Shown one piece after another: positions 15,018-21,903 of a DNA stretch of 46,011 nucleotides. The stretch comes from an uncultured Methanobrevibacter sp. (GTDB lineage Archaea > Methanobacteriota > Methanobacteria > Methanobacteriales > Methanobacteriaceae): positions 1 to 46,011 of the forward strand of contig NZ_CACXTS010000014.1 of assembly GCF_902770715.1 (NCBI RefSeq). Reading direction: 5' to 3'. Positions within the stretch are counted from its first letter, which is position 1. Each line of letters begins with the position of its first letter. The notes beneath the pieces were generated by a model. It made no database searches and was not told where the DNA came from. It saw nothing but the letters and a program-made list of their open reading frames with translations. A program made the translations under genes and the position numbers.

Positions 15018-15606
15018 TTTTATAACTCCATTTATATCCCCCAGCACTTTTATGAAAAGGGTAATTTTTTAAACAAGCAGTTATATTTGCAGCATTTATT
15101 CCAAGTTCTTTACTTGCAGACTTTGTTGATTTCCATTCACCCACTAAAACCCCTTCTTTAGTGTATTGCAATATTGGTATAGAGTTTATTTCAGAAAGTT
15201 TTTCTTTTGCGTTATCATCCAAATGCCTCCCAAACATGTGATTATTTTTTCCTTTCCAATATTTTCTTTGTTTCTCTTTTGTTAACAAATTATTATTATT
15301 CTCTTTTGAAGTACACCAATATAAGTTACATGAATTGTTATTTGTTCTGTTGGTATCATCATGACCAACTTGAAGTTCTTCGTATGGTATATCTTTTAAA
15401 TGTTCTGGTTTTGGAACAAATAAATAAGCAATAACTCTGTTCACTCTATAAGGCTGTCTTTTCCCATTTTTTAAAGCTAAACAATTAACCAAATATCCAT
15501 CTTTATCAACCCATCCATCTAACGCTTTTTTAAAATGCTTACTATATATCTTTCCATCCTTTGAAAAAATATATTTGTCAAAATCAATTAATTCTTCTCT
15601 ACACAT
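15007..15606 (-). CDS. NUMOD4-HNH-NUMOD1 homing-type endonuclease
   Basis: A 199-residue HNH protein. The N-terminal NUMOD4-like segment is DFDKYIFSKDGKIYSKHFKKALDGWVDKDGYL. The HNH core includes VNRVIAYLFVPKPEHL...VGHDDTNRTNNNSCNLYWCTSKEN. The C-terminal NUMOD1 segment is GEWKSTKSASKELGINAANITACLKN...GGYKWS. The start MCREEL at 15606 is used; a longer frame runs back into a promoter-like TATATTTGT at 15665-15673. It precedes and overlaps the glycosyltransferase gene, so the two were probably acquired as one unit. Confidence 0.86.
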   Translation of the reverse strand: MCREELIDFDKYIFSKDGKIYSKHFKKALDGWVDKDGYLVNCLALKNGKRQPYRVNRVIAYLFVPKPEHLKDIPYEELQVGHDDTNRTNNNSCNLYWCTSKENNNNLLTKEKQRKYWKGKNNHMFGRHLDDNAKEKLSEINSIPILQYTKEGVLVGEWKSTKSASKELGINAANITACLKNYPFHKSAGGYKWSYKNEN

Positions 15607-15664
15607 GGCATTTTTTTTATCTATATATAAATATTTCGTAAAATTAAAAAAATCAGAATTTTCT

Positions 15665-15673
15665 ACAAATATA
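15665..15673 (-). promoter_or_regulatory. Bacteroidetes-type -7 element for HNH/glycosyltransferase unit
   Basis: Minus strand TATATTTGT, 59 bp before the HNH start at 15606. It matches TAnnTTTGY. Confidence 0.65.
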
Positions 15674-15719
15674 CACATTTTTTTTCAAAAAAAGAAATTT
15701 TTATTAAAAAAGTTAAAAT

Positions 15720-15750
15720 GAAAATAAAGCCCCTGGAAGCGTTTATTTTC
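15720..15750 (-). terminator. Probable leftward terminator after HNH gene
   Basis: 9-bp stem GAAAATAAA (15720-15728) with TTTATTTTC (15742-15750), capped by CCCCTGGAAG. The leftward side is T-rich but interrupted. Confidence 0.5.
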
Positions 15751-15799
15751 TCTCAGACATATAATTTATCATCTGAAACAAACAAATCGACTGGTGAGC

Positions 15800-16177
15800 C
15801 TAATTTGGGCTCTGGTTGCGAAGTTTCTTTATATTTCTAATAGTTTCTCCTAGCATTAGCATTTCTTGGAAAGAAAATTTTGAGTTTCTTACCCAATTAC
15901 ACAATTTGCATGCACATACAACATTATCTTTCGAATGGCCTTTTGAATTATCTATTCTATCAAGCCCTAGTTCATGCCAATCTTTCTCTCCACAATATAC
16001 ACATCCTCCTTTGAACATATTTTCAATAAATTCGCTGTCTGCATTATCTGAAATATCAAATCCTTTTTTCTTATCTTGACTTTTATAACTTGATGCTAAA
16101 ATATATGCCCTAAATTGAGCACTATTATTGTATTGCTCTTTGAATTTTTCATTCTGTTTTATTTCCCATTCTTTCAT
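15800..16177 (-). CDS. HNH nuclease with zinc-binding CxxC pairs
   Basis: A 125-residue HNH protein of the zinc-finger type. The first pair is CVYCGEKD (residues about 58-65), followed by LGLDRIDNSKGHSKDNVVCACKLCNWVRN, which gives the H/N/H-like residues and the second CxxC. It lacks the NUMOD segments of the other HNH genes here, so it has a separate origin. It is most likely a small free-standing nuclease, homing or packaging-associated; the location away from terminase favours homing. Its promoter TATATTTGT is at 16194-16202. Confidence 0.82.
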   Translation of the reverse strand: MKEWEIKQNEKFKEQYNNSAQFRAYILASSYKSQDKKKGFDISDNADSEFIENMFKGGCVYCGEKDWHELGLDRIDNSKGHSKDNVVCACKLCNWVRNSKFSFQEMLMLGETIRNIKKLRNQSPN

Positions 16178-16193
16178 TGTTTTTCAATTTTTT

Positions 16194-16202
16194 ACAAATA
16201 TA
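16194..16202 (-). promoter_or_regulatory. Bacteroidetes promoter for HNH gene, -7 element
   Basis: Minus strand TATATTTGT, 17 bp before the ATG. A TTTG sits 20 bp upstream (CAAA at 16223-16226 on the plus strand), which is the standard -33/-7 spacing. Confidence 0.75.
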
Positions 16203-16264
16203 CAAAAAATATTTGAATTAACCAAATTTAACAGAAAATGTTTTTGTTTTGATGTTTTTTAGTG

Positions 16265-16273
16265 TATATTTGC
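16265..16273 (+). promoter_or_regulatory. Bacteroidetes promoter (TATATTTGC) for gene at 16327
   Basis: Consensus -7 element with TTTG 18 bp upstream (16243-16246). It is divergent from the HNH promoter 62 bp away. The leader contains a small palindrome ATCTCtgGAGAT. Confidence 0.75.
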
Positions 16274-16326
16274 AATATCTCTGGAGATAACTTAAACATT
16301 CATTAACAATTAAAATTTTATTAATC

Positions 16327-16581
16327 ATGGCAAAAAAATTGAAGAATTTATCAGATGAAGAGTTGTTGGCACTAGCAACAGCAGAGTTTATTCAACTAGC
16401 GTTGAAATTCAAAAATGGTGATGAACATGCATTTGAGAAAACCAAGTATGCAGATGAAGCCAAAAAGAGAGGATTAAAAGTTGGAATAAGTAGAGATTTA
16501 ATCCATCGAATATTCACTGGGGAATTTGATAATGCTGATGGTGTTGAAGTAAACATAACTGAAATGAAGGGGAGCAAATGA
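16327..16581 (+). CDS. Small hypothetical protein (84 aa)
   Basis: An 84-residue basic, helical protein, MAKKLKNLSDEELLALATAEFIQLALKFKNGD.... It has its own host-type promoter and its own terminator, so it is a single-gene transcription unit. That makes it a candidate early gene or regulator. The segment DEAKKRGLKVGISRDLIHRIFTGE could form a helix-turn-helix-like pair, but this is weak. The terminator stem begins inside the last codons. Confidence 0.7.
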   Translation: MAKKLKNLSDEELLALATAEFIQLALKFKNGDEHAFEKTKYADEAKKRGLKVGISRDLIHRIFTGEFDNADGVEVNITEMKGSK

Positions 16582-16592
16582 GCTCCCCTTTT
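16567..16592 (+). terminator. Rho-independent terminator overlapping a stop codon
   Basis: Stem GGGGAGC (16569-16575) with GCTCCCC (16582-16588), loop AAATGA containing the stop codon, then TTTT. Confidence 0.85.
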
Positions 16593-16723
16593 CAATGGTG
16601 GGTGTTTCTAGAGCTTCTAGTTATTAATACTACCAGTTATTATAATATATTATATAATATATAATTAAATATATAATAATATATATTACATGTAATCATG
16701 TAAATAAATTTAAATAAAACCAG

Positions 16724-16769
16724 AAACTATTACATGATAACTGAAAGTTATAATATATCATGATAGTTT
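16724..16769. repeat. Nested inverted repeat (cruciform-forming)
   Basis: AAACTAT, CATGATA and TAACT on the left pair with AGTTA, TATCATG and ATAGTTT on the right around a GAA loop, with small bulges (TA on the left; ATA on the right). Confidence 0.75.
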
Positions 16770-16806
16770 TATATCATGTCATATATTAAGGGAAATTCCC
16801 AAATAT

Positions 16807-16851
16807 CAAACAATCATTGAGTATTATTGTCTACGACAATCGTATAATTGT
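16807..16851. repeat. Second long imperfect hairpin
   Basis: Outer arms AAACAAT / ATTGTTT and inner arms ATTGTC / GACAAT around TAC. Long T runs follow, so it may also act as a rightward terminator of a non-coding transcript. Confidence 0.6.
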
Positions 16852-16895
16852 TTCATTTTTTTTAATTTTTTCTTCTTTTTTTCAAAATATTTTTG

Positions 16896-16904
16896 TATAT
16901 TTGC
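16896..16904 (+). promoter_or_regulatory. Bacteroidetes-type -7 element (TATATTTGC) for gene at 16926/16999
   Basis: Consensus -7 element 21 bp before the ATG at 16926 and 94 bp before the ATG at 16999. Confidence 0.7.
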
Positions 16905-16925
16905 AATGTTAGAAATATTTATATT

Positions 16926-17087
16926 ATGAACAACATGCAACATCAACCACCTCAAATGTGCAGCTGCACTCTAACTTATCAAAAATGGTATCAACATCAT
17001 GAGGAACGTTCAACAATGGCTTCAACAACAGAAGGAAATAAACCTCCGACAAAAAGCAAAGGAAGAAGAAGAAAAGAAACTACTTAA
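16926..17087 (+). CDS. Possible leader protein overlapping the coiled-coil gene
   Basis: A 53-residue frame, MNNMQHQPPQMCSCTLTYQKWYQHHEERS..., that starts close behind a consensus promoter and overlaps the first 89 bp of the gene at 16999 in another frame. It could be a translated leader that couples translation, a small basic protein (ending KSKGRRRKETT), or the true N-terminus of the larger protein if a frameshift occurs. Its TYQKWYQHHEE part resembles the repeat style of the downstream protein. Confidence 0.4.
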   Translation: MNNMQHQPPQMCSCTLTYQKWYQHHEERSTMASTTEGNKPPTKSKGRRRKETT

Positions 17088-17790
17088 AAAAGCAAGAGTT
17101 AAAGAATACCATCAACAACACCGGGAGGAAATAAGAGAATACCAACGAAACTATAGACTCCAACACAGCGCAGAACTTCAACAGAAAGCAAAGGTATATA
17201 GAGATAACCACCGGGAATACTATCGAGAGTATTGGAGAAATAGACAAAAAGGAATACCAACAAAGAAACTTGATACCTATCAACAACCTCCAGTTAAATC
17301 AAAAAAACAGGCCAAAGAAATCTATCAAAAGTGGCTTCAACAGCTTCAAGAAAGAGAACAATTCCTAACGGGAGAAAAACTCCATTGGAATCAATTAATG
17401 CAAGAATCATTAAAACAAACGCTTATGGGCAGAAATAAACTATCAATTGAACAGGTTCATGATAAAATCAATGACCTCAAAGAACTTATTGCAGACCTCC
17501 AAGAAAGACGCAGACAAACAACCAACGATGAGGAAAAAAACGACCTCACAAGGAAAATTGCTCTGGCAAATGGAAACCTCTCAACATATAAGAGAAAATA
17601 TAAGTCACTGTTTCCAAAACCCAAGGAAGAAAAACCCTTGATAACCAGAAGCATCGTTAGAAATAAATTGGAAGAGATTGAACAAAAGGCCAAACAAATG
17701 ATGGCTCTTGCAAAAACAGATGAAGAAGTAAAAGTCATCAAAGAACGCTTGGAAATCTGTAGGCTTAGAGTCAAATATTCATATAACTAA
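16999..17790 (+). CDS. Basic coiled-coil protein with YxxxHxE repeats
   Basis: A 263-residue, strongly basic, Q/K/E/R-rich helical protein. Residues about 20-85 hold repeats of the type EYHQQHREEIREYQRNYRLQHSAEL and VYRDNHREYYREYWRN. These are the Y-x2-N/H-x2-E periodicity found in DNA-binding N-terminal regions of some phage nucleases and regulators. Two further coiled coils follow (about 110-190 and 215-255). No catalytic domain was found. Its location beside the palindrome-rich region and the integrase would suit a replication or regulatory DNA-binding protein, but that is inference. AGA codon usage matches its neighbours. Confidence 0.7.
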   Translation: MRNVQQWLQQQKEINLRQKAKEEEEKKLLKKARVKEYHQQHREEIREYQRNYRLQHSAELQQKAKVYRDNHREYYREYWRNRQKGIPTKKLDTYQQPPVKSKKQAKEIYQKWLQQLQEREQFLTGEKLHWNQLMQESLKQTLMGRNKLSIEQVHDKINDLKELIADLQERRRQTTNDEEKNDLTRKIALANGNLSTYKRKYKSLFPKPKEEKPLITRSIVRNKLEEIEQKAKQMMALAKTDEEVKVIKERLEICRLRVKYSYN

Positions 17791-17915
17791 CGTTGGTGGA
17801 GTGACGTTAAACCACCATCAATCAGTGGTTACTACATTCCACTGGTTAACCAACTACATAATGATATATGTGGTTATACACAAAAAATTTTTAAAATTCT
17901 CTCATTTATACGAAT
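17791..17915. other. Repeat-rich stretch beside the integrase (candidate attP/arm sites)
   Basis: Three GGTTA direct repeats (17827, 17844, 17872), the palindrome GGTTAACC, and short inverted repeats CAGTGG/CCACTG and GGTGG/CCACC lie just downstream of the integrase gene. Integrase arm sites and the core often lie next to int, but no core could be proven without host sequence. Confidence 0.35.
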
Positions 17916-17950
17916 GGGACTGCTTAAACAACAGTCCCAAACGTTTTTTT
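17916..17950 (+). terminator. Rho-independent terminator for rightward coiled-coil gene
   Basis: Stem GGGACTG (17916-17922) with CAGTCCC (17932-17938) and T's at 17944-17950. It abuts the integrase stop (17949) on the other strand. Confidence 0.75.
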
Positions 17951-19319
17951 AAATTGGCATATTACCAACAGAAGAAACAATGTCTTCATCCCTAGTAATC
18001 TGCTTAATGTATGTTGCAATCGTATTAGGAGAACGAGCCATCAACGATGCCAAACCATTAACAGTTGACCCAGGAGAACATAAATAATGTTGAGCAAATG
18101 AATGACGGCAGGTATAAAATACCAACCTGTCAACATCAACTGTAGGCTCTACAACATCACTCTCAGCATTAGCCTTTGCAATATCCTCATTTATTGATTT
18201 AAACGCCTCTCTGACCTTTATTATAGCCTTGTTCGCAATCTTATGCGACTGCTCTAGAATTTGACGCTCAGTTAAACCATCAGACCAATTGATAATCGGA
18301 TAAACATAACCATTTGTTGAAAAACCTAGGAAATGTTCCAAACCAATTATGGTTAATATATCCCTCTTCAATCTAATATGAACATCCCTACCTGTTTTCT
18401 TTCTCCTAATGTCAATTGCCCAATAATCATTACCACCAATTGTAACCCTCTTGCAATCTGTACAACGTAATAACGCTAATTCAATAGGGGCTGAACCATT
18501 ACACTTGTATGACATCAAGAACCATAATATTCCAAATTCCTTTGAATAACGCTTATGCAATGCATCCAGCGCACCCTCCTTATATTTCCAACTATCACCT
18601 GACTGTTCAATTACCAAATTAAGGAAATATTCTTTTAACCTGATTATATGACTCTCTTCCAAGAAATAATCCCTAGGACATTCCTTATACTTCTCACAAT
18701 ATTTGAATTCAGTAAACGGATAATTATCATTTGTCGTAATCTTCTTTCTAATGGCATAATTCCATATACTGCAAACACAACTTAATAAAGACTTAATAGT
18801 ATTAACCTTAATACCTGTCTTTTCCATCCATGATGCAAAATCCTTAATTATACCTGTATTCAATTCATCAATAATGAAATTCTTCCTTCCAATAAATTCA
18901 CATAACTTCCTGTAAGTATATGTATAACGTCTTATTGTTCCATCCCTTAATCTTCTCTCATTAATCACATCATTACATAACTTCCAAAAATCACCATCCC
19001 TAACTGATAAATCAATAACAGTATTCTCCAATATCATCTGAGGTGTGTATCTCCTTCCATTAAACTCAAATTCATTCTTTCGCTCAATAGCCCTCGATTT
19101 AACATCATTTAACATCTTGTTTAATAAAGGAGCATTGGAACAGCCACCCTTGATAATCTCTCTCTTAGCATCCCAATACTTAGGTAAACAAGAAACCCCG
19201 GTAGCCTTCTCACAACGACCTGAAAAGCAAACAACAATGTAAATCGGATATTCACCATTTCGATTCTGACGATTCATTTTTTGAACCAATCTGATACTTG
19301 CACTACTTAATTTTGCCAT
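17949..19319 (-). CDS. int: Tyrosine recombinase/integrase, Bacteroidetes type
   Basis: A 456-residue site-specific recombinase that would integrate the phage into the host chromosome. It has an N-terminal arm-binding domain (about 1-90, IRLVQKMNRQNRNGEYPIYIVVCFSGR), a SAM-like core-binding domain (about 105-200, with YTYTYRKLCEFIG), and the catalytic domain (about 225-450). The lysine-bearing turn is RRKKTGRDVHIRL, box II is YTCRHSFAQHYL, and the nucleophile is Tyr in NTIATYIKQI. The box-I arginine is not at its usual place: the segment NGSAPIELALL has Ala where G-x-R is expected. IntDOT of CTnDOT is also known to lack this arginine. The promoter is at 19372; the gene reads leftward. Confidence 0.9.
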   Translation of the reverse strand: MAKLSSASIRLVQKMNRQNRNGEYPIYIVVCFSGRCEKATGVSCLPKYWDAKREIIKGGCSNAPLLNKMLNDVKSRAIERKNEFEFNGRRYTPQMILENTVIDLSVRDGDFWKLCNDVINERRLRDGTIRRYTYTYRKLCEFIGRKNFIIDELNTGIIKDFASWMEKTGIKVNTIKSLLSCVCSIWNYAIRKKITTNDNYPFTEFKYCEKYKECPRDYFLEESHIIRLKEYFLNLVIEQSGDSWKYKEGALDALHKRYSKEFGILWFLMSYKCNGSAPIELALLRCTDCKRVTIGGNDYWAIDIRRKKTGRDVHIRLKRDILTIIGLEHFLGFSTNGYVYPIINWSDGLTERQILEQSHKIANKAIIKVREAFKSINEDIAKANAESDVVEPTVDVDRLVFYTCRHSFAQHYLCSPGSTVNGLASLMARSPNTIATYIKQITRDEDIVSSVGNMPI

Positions 19320-19371
19320 AATATACCTTATTTTAAATTATAAAAACCTGTCACTTGACTTGTCTCGTTTT

Positions 19372-19380
19372 GCAAAATTA
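19372..19380 (-). promoter_or_regulatory. Bacteroidetes-type -7 element (TAATTTTGC) for integrase
   Basis: Minus strand TAATTTTGC fits TAnnTTTGC, 52 bp before the integrase ATG at 19319. Confidence 0.6.
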
Positions 19381-19551
19381 AATAGAAAAATCTGTCGCAG
19401 GAAATATTTTAAGTTAAATAATCAAAACCCTGATAAATAAAGGGAAAGACAAACATTCAAAATATGGAAGGAAACTCTCAGAACGAAAGTAGTATTTAAG
19501 CCTGTATATTATTGATTATCAGTTAGGTAATCTTATTATTTATAAGAAATG

Positions 19552-19584
19552 TCTCATGTTTGCACACATGAGATTAATTTTTTT
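19552..19584 (+). terminator. Terminator-like hairpin without an upstream gene
   Basis: Stem TCTCATGT (19552-19559) with ACATGAGA (19566-19573), then a long T-rich tail. It may end a small RNA or attenuate read-through into 19651. Confidence 0.65.
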
Positions 19585-19650
19585 CTATTTCTGAGTATTT
19601 TTGAATTTTCCATGATATTTATATATGATAATGATTAAAATATAAATTGA

Positions 19651-20196
19651 ATGGAAGAAAAGAACGATAAATATTTTAGAGAGAATGAATCAAATGACTT
19701 TGATAAATTAATCAAGTTCAATGAAAAGACACACATCTTTGAGCATATCAAGGAAACAGAAATAAAGCATTATACTGATGCTACAGGCTATTCAATGGAT
19801 AGAATTTTTAACATTGAGTTAAAGAACAGGAACCAAGTATTGTTAACAAATGGTAAAATATCAGGTTGTACACAGAATGGAAAACCATACATTGATGATG
19901 ATATATTTATTGAAGACCATAAGGTATCAGATATGTTAATGGATTACGTAGCATACGGACTAGAACCACTATATATTAATTTCCTTGCAAATGGTTGGGT
20001 ATTAATCTTCAATTTATCAAAATTATCTGTAAGACCTAGGAAACATTTAAATCTAAAGATAAATTCAAAAGGATATAAAACATTGGAATTTGGAAACAGA
20101 CAGGGATTATATTTGGTTGATGCTGCAATATATGATTCCAATTATAATTTAGTTAAGAGAGTGGGAGAAGAATGGAAGACGGAAAAAGATTCATAA
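19651..20196 (+). CDS. Hypothetical protein (181 aa) upstream of sigma-like gene
   Basis: A 181-residue protein of no recognised family. The first 60 residues are charged and helical. Residues about 60-95 are beta-rich with the motif QVLLTNGKISGCTQNGKPYIDDDIFIEDHKVSD, and about 100-175 continue mixed alpha/beta (YGLEPLYINFLANGWVLIFNLSKLSVRPRKHLN). It overlaps the sigma-like gene by 25 bp, so the pair is translationally coupled. A partner, modulator or anti-sigma role is a reasonable guess but has no direct evidence. Confidence 0.7.
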   Translation: MEEKNDKYFRENESNDFDKLIKFNEKTHIFEHIKETEIKHYTDATGYSMDRIFNIELKNRNQVLLTNGKISGCTQNGKPYIDDDIFIEDHKVSDMLMDYVAYGLEPLYINFLANGWVLIFNLSKLSVRPRKHLNLKINSKGYKTLEFGNRQGLYLVDAAIYDSNYNLVKRVGEEWKTEKDS

Positions 20197-20759
20197 ATAC
20201 TGTAAATGATAACTATGAAACAATAAAGAAAGAACTACAGTCATATTGTGATTCAGTTGGCGAGAAATTTGATGAAGATATATTCCAAGACACAATTATT
20301 AAATGTTATACCCTGATTGATAAGAATGGTGAAATGAAAGATTCATCATATCAAGGATGCAAGAACTTTATGTTTCAGGCATTTAAACGTAATCTAAAAC
20401 GAGAACAACAATACGCAAGGAATCAGAAAAGGGATGCAAACGTAACAAACCTGTCAAAACATAATGAGGTATATTTAAATTCCAAATTAACATCAGAAGA
20501 AAAGTTGAAATCAGATTTATATAAAGATTTCGCCACACTATATCTAATGAAGAAGGTTGAAGAACAATTTGATGATGAACATTTCTATTTATTCAGATTA
20601 AAGACATTCACCAATATGACATACGCACAGTTGGCAGAGAAGACAGGAATAAAGGGATGCAGGCAAAAGGTTGTTGATGTTAAGAACTGGTTAAAGGATA
20701 ATGTTAAACAACAGGATATAAAAGATGAATTTGATGATATATACAGTGATATATTGTAA
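20172..20759 (+). CDS. Sigma-70/ECF-like RNA polymerase sigma factor
   Basis: A 195-residue protein with the two-domain pattern of ECF-type sigma factors. The region 2-like segment is EKFDEDIFQDTIIKCYTLID (residues 31-50), matching the xDxxQdtflkxy signature. The basic linker FKRNLKREQQYARNQKRD lies at about 71-88. The C-terminal region 4-like helix-turn-helix is FTNMTYAQLAEKTGIKGCRQKVVDVKNWL (146-174). The length is normal for ECF factors. The gene lies immediately before the first late-type cassette (motif at 20775). It would direct host RNA polymerase to phage promoters, and the TATGTTTA elements are the obvious candidate targets, though this is inference. Confidence 0.72.
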   Translation: MEDGKRFINTVNDNYETIKKELQSYCDSVGEKFDEDIFQDTIIKCYTLIDKNGEMKDSSYQGCKNFMFQAFKRNLKREQQYARNQKRDANVTNLSKHNEVYLNSKLTSEEKLKSDLYKDFATLYLMKKVEEQFDDEHFYLFRLKTFTNMTYAQLAEKTGIKGCRQKVVDVKNWLKDNVKQQDIKDEFDDIYSDIL

Positions 20760-20774
20760 TTTTACGAAATAATA

Positions 20775-20782
20775 TATGTTTA
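20775..20782 (+). promoter_or_regulatory. TATGTTTA cassette promoter-like motif (5)
   Basis: Octamer 13 bp before the ATG at 20796, and 15 bp after the sigma-like gene with no intervening terminator. Confidence 0.55.
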
Positions 20783-20795
20783 AAATAAGAAAAGT

Positions 20796-21077
20796 ATGTG
20801 GATACTATTTTTACAATTTTCATTAATGTTCATAATATATCTAATTGTAATACCTGTAGTATATTATTGGACGGAAATAAAAAGATTACCTGAATGGCTT
20901 CAATTCCCACCATTCCATTGCAGAAAGTGCCTAACATTTTGGAGTTTGATGGGAATATCATTGGTAATTGGATTATCATTTGATTGGTATTACTTCATGT
21001 TTTCAGGAATAATATTGGCGATATTGACAGCAATTGCAATGCATATTGACCAGAAAAATAAGACAATTAAGGTTTAA
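20796..21077 (+). CDS. Small membrane protein with CxxC loop
   Basis: A 93-residue membrane protein. There is one transmembrane helix at about residues 4-25 and one or two hydrophobic stretches at about 50-85. The loop between them carries FHCRKCLTFW, a CxxC-x2-W motif similar to those of DUF1360-like membrane proteins. It begins the terminase cassette and lies 4 bp before the next gene. The role is unknown; superinfection exclusion or DNA-entry control are possibilities without direct evidence. Confidence 0.7.
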   Translation: MWILFLQFSLMFIIYLIVIPVVYYWTEIKRLPEWLQFPPFHCRKCLTFWSLMGISLVIGLSFDWYYFMFSGIILAILTAIAMHIDQKNKTIKV

Positions 21078-21081
21078 AGAT

Positions 21082-21405
21082 ATGAAATTTACAAAGGAAG
21101 ATATTAGTTTAATTGAGAAATTTATTGAAATAAGAAACAAAGGCTATTACGCTGATGGAGGACAAGTAACAGATGTTTATAACAGGGTTTTGGAAAAGAA
21201 TGTAAATGTTACCAATTGTGGTAGTTGTTTAAGAGGTAGAATAACAGAACTTGAAGATGCTCTAAGACGTTTTAAAAGCCTCGCTAAACAGCAAGAAACA
21301 GAAGAGACGAAGAATGATACTCAGGAAGAAAATAAACCCACTGTAGAGCCTAATAATGAGGCTGTAGAGGAAAAGAAAAGAGTGGGTAGACCAAAGAAGA
21401 ATTAA
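21082..21405 (+). CDS. Hypothetical protein with CxxC and C-terminal AT-hook
   Basis: A 107-residue protein starting MKFTKEDISLIEKFIEIRN; this start is preferred over an in-frame one inside the upstream gene. Residues about 40-55 contain NVTNCGSCLRGRITELEDAL, a CxxC element followed by a helix. The acidic, disordered tail ends in KKRVGRPKKN, a clear AT-hook (GRP core) that would bind AT-rich minor grooves. It lies directly before the small terminase gene, which suggests a DNA-packaging accessory or recognition role. Confidence 0.7.
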   Translation: MKFTKEDISLIEKFIEIRNKGYYADGGQVTDVYNRVLEKNVNVTNCGSCLRGRITELEDALRRFKSLAKQQETEETKNDTQEENKPTVEPNNEAVEEKKRVGRPKKN

Positions 21406-21408
21406 GAT

Positions 21409-21903
21409 ATGCCTAGTAATTTTTCAAAATCACATAGTTTACCAACATATCAGGAAAGGAAAGCTGCAATCAAAGGTTCAAATCCATTGAAAAGGCAAAG
21501 ATGGCTTACAGCAGACCATATTGTTGACCAAGTATATTGTGATATGGTAAATGGCATACCTAGTTCTGAAATTATACAGAAGTTTGCAAATTGTCAATAT
21601 GATGGCCAAAAGAAAGCAATTGGTTCCAGAACAGCCTTTGATTATATATCTGCTGCCAAAGACAGGATGATGTATGATTATGAAGCTGATATGAAGGAAT
21701 TGAGGTCTGAAATATATAGCAAGATATTGGCTGTATATAATGATGCAGTTGAAGAAGGTGATAGAACAAATGCATTGGCAGCGCTAGAGAAAATAATGAA
21801 ACTTGGAGGTATAAATGATAAACCTCAGACTGCGATACAAATAAACAGTGATAAAGAAGGTGGTGTCACTGTGAATTTTGGCTTTGATAAGAATGAAGAT
21901 TAA
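21409..21903 (+). CDS. Terminase small subunit (probable)
   Basis: A 164-residue protein directly before the large terminase, overlapping it by 11 bp. It has an N-terminal helix-turn-helix-like region (WLTADHIVDQVYCDMVNGIPSSEIIQKFAN) and a helical oligomerisation region (MYDYEADMKELRSEIYSKILAVYNDAVEEGDRTNALAALEKIMKLGG). The C-terminus is short and acidic (FGFDKNED). The order helix-turn-helix, coiled region, tail and the gene position match small terminases, which bind the phage DNA and recruit the large subunit. Confidence 0.78.
   Translation: MPSNFSKSHSLPTYQERKAAIKGSNPLKRQRWLTADHIVDQVYCDMVNGIPSSEIIQKFANCQYDGQKKAIGSRTAFDYISAAKDRMMYDYEADMKELRSEIYSKILAVYNDAVEEGDRTNALAALEKIMKLGGINDKPQTAIQINSDKEGGVTVNFGFDKNED

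Larger units (their letters stand above)
16593..16895. other. 303-bp AT-rich palindrome-dense non-coding region (candidate origin, operator or ncRNA)
   Basis: No gene is seen. It contains ATTACATGTAAT (16686-16697), five CATG cores within about 95 bp, a large imperfect inverted repeat at 16724-16769, GGGAAATTCCC (about 16790-16800), and a second long hairpin at 16807-16851 followed by T runs. It lies between two independently promoted genes. This composition is typical of replication origins or multi-operator control regions. Confidence 0.6.
19320..19650. other. 331-bp region between integrase and rightward genes
   Basis: It holds the integrase promoter, a rightward terminator-like hairpin at 19552-19584 and no credible gene longer than 11 codons. 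The hairpin has no gene directly upstream, so a short rightward transcript (leader or small RNA) from about 19400 is possible. Confidence 0.55.

Noticed and set aside
10428..16177. Group I intron or intein hosting the HNH genes
   Set aside because: The HNH genes are complete, oriented opposite to neighbouring genes, and no coding gene is interrupted by them; no conserved intron core was recognised.
16593..16895. CRISPR array or tRNA genes in the repeat-rich gap
   Set aside because: The repeats are short, irregular and palindromic without equal spacers, and no cloverleaf was recognised here or elsewhere in the window.
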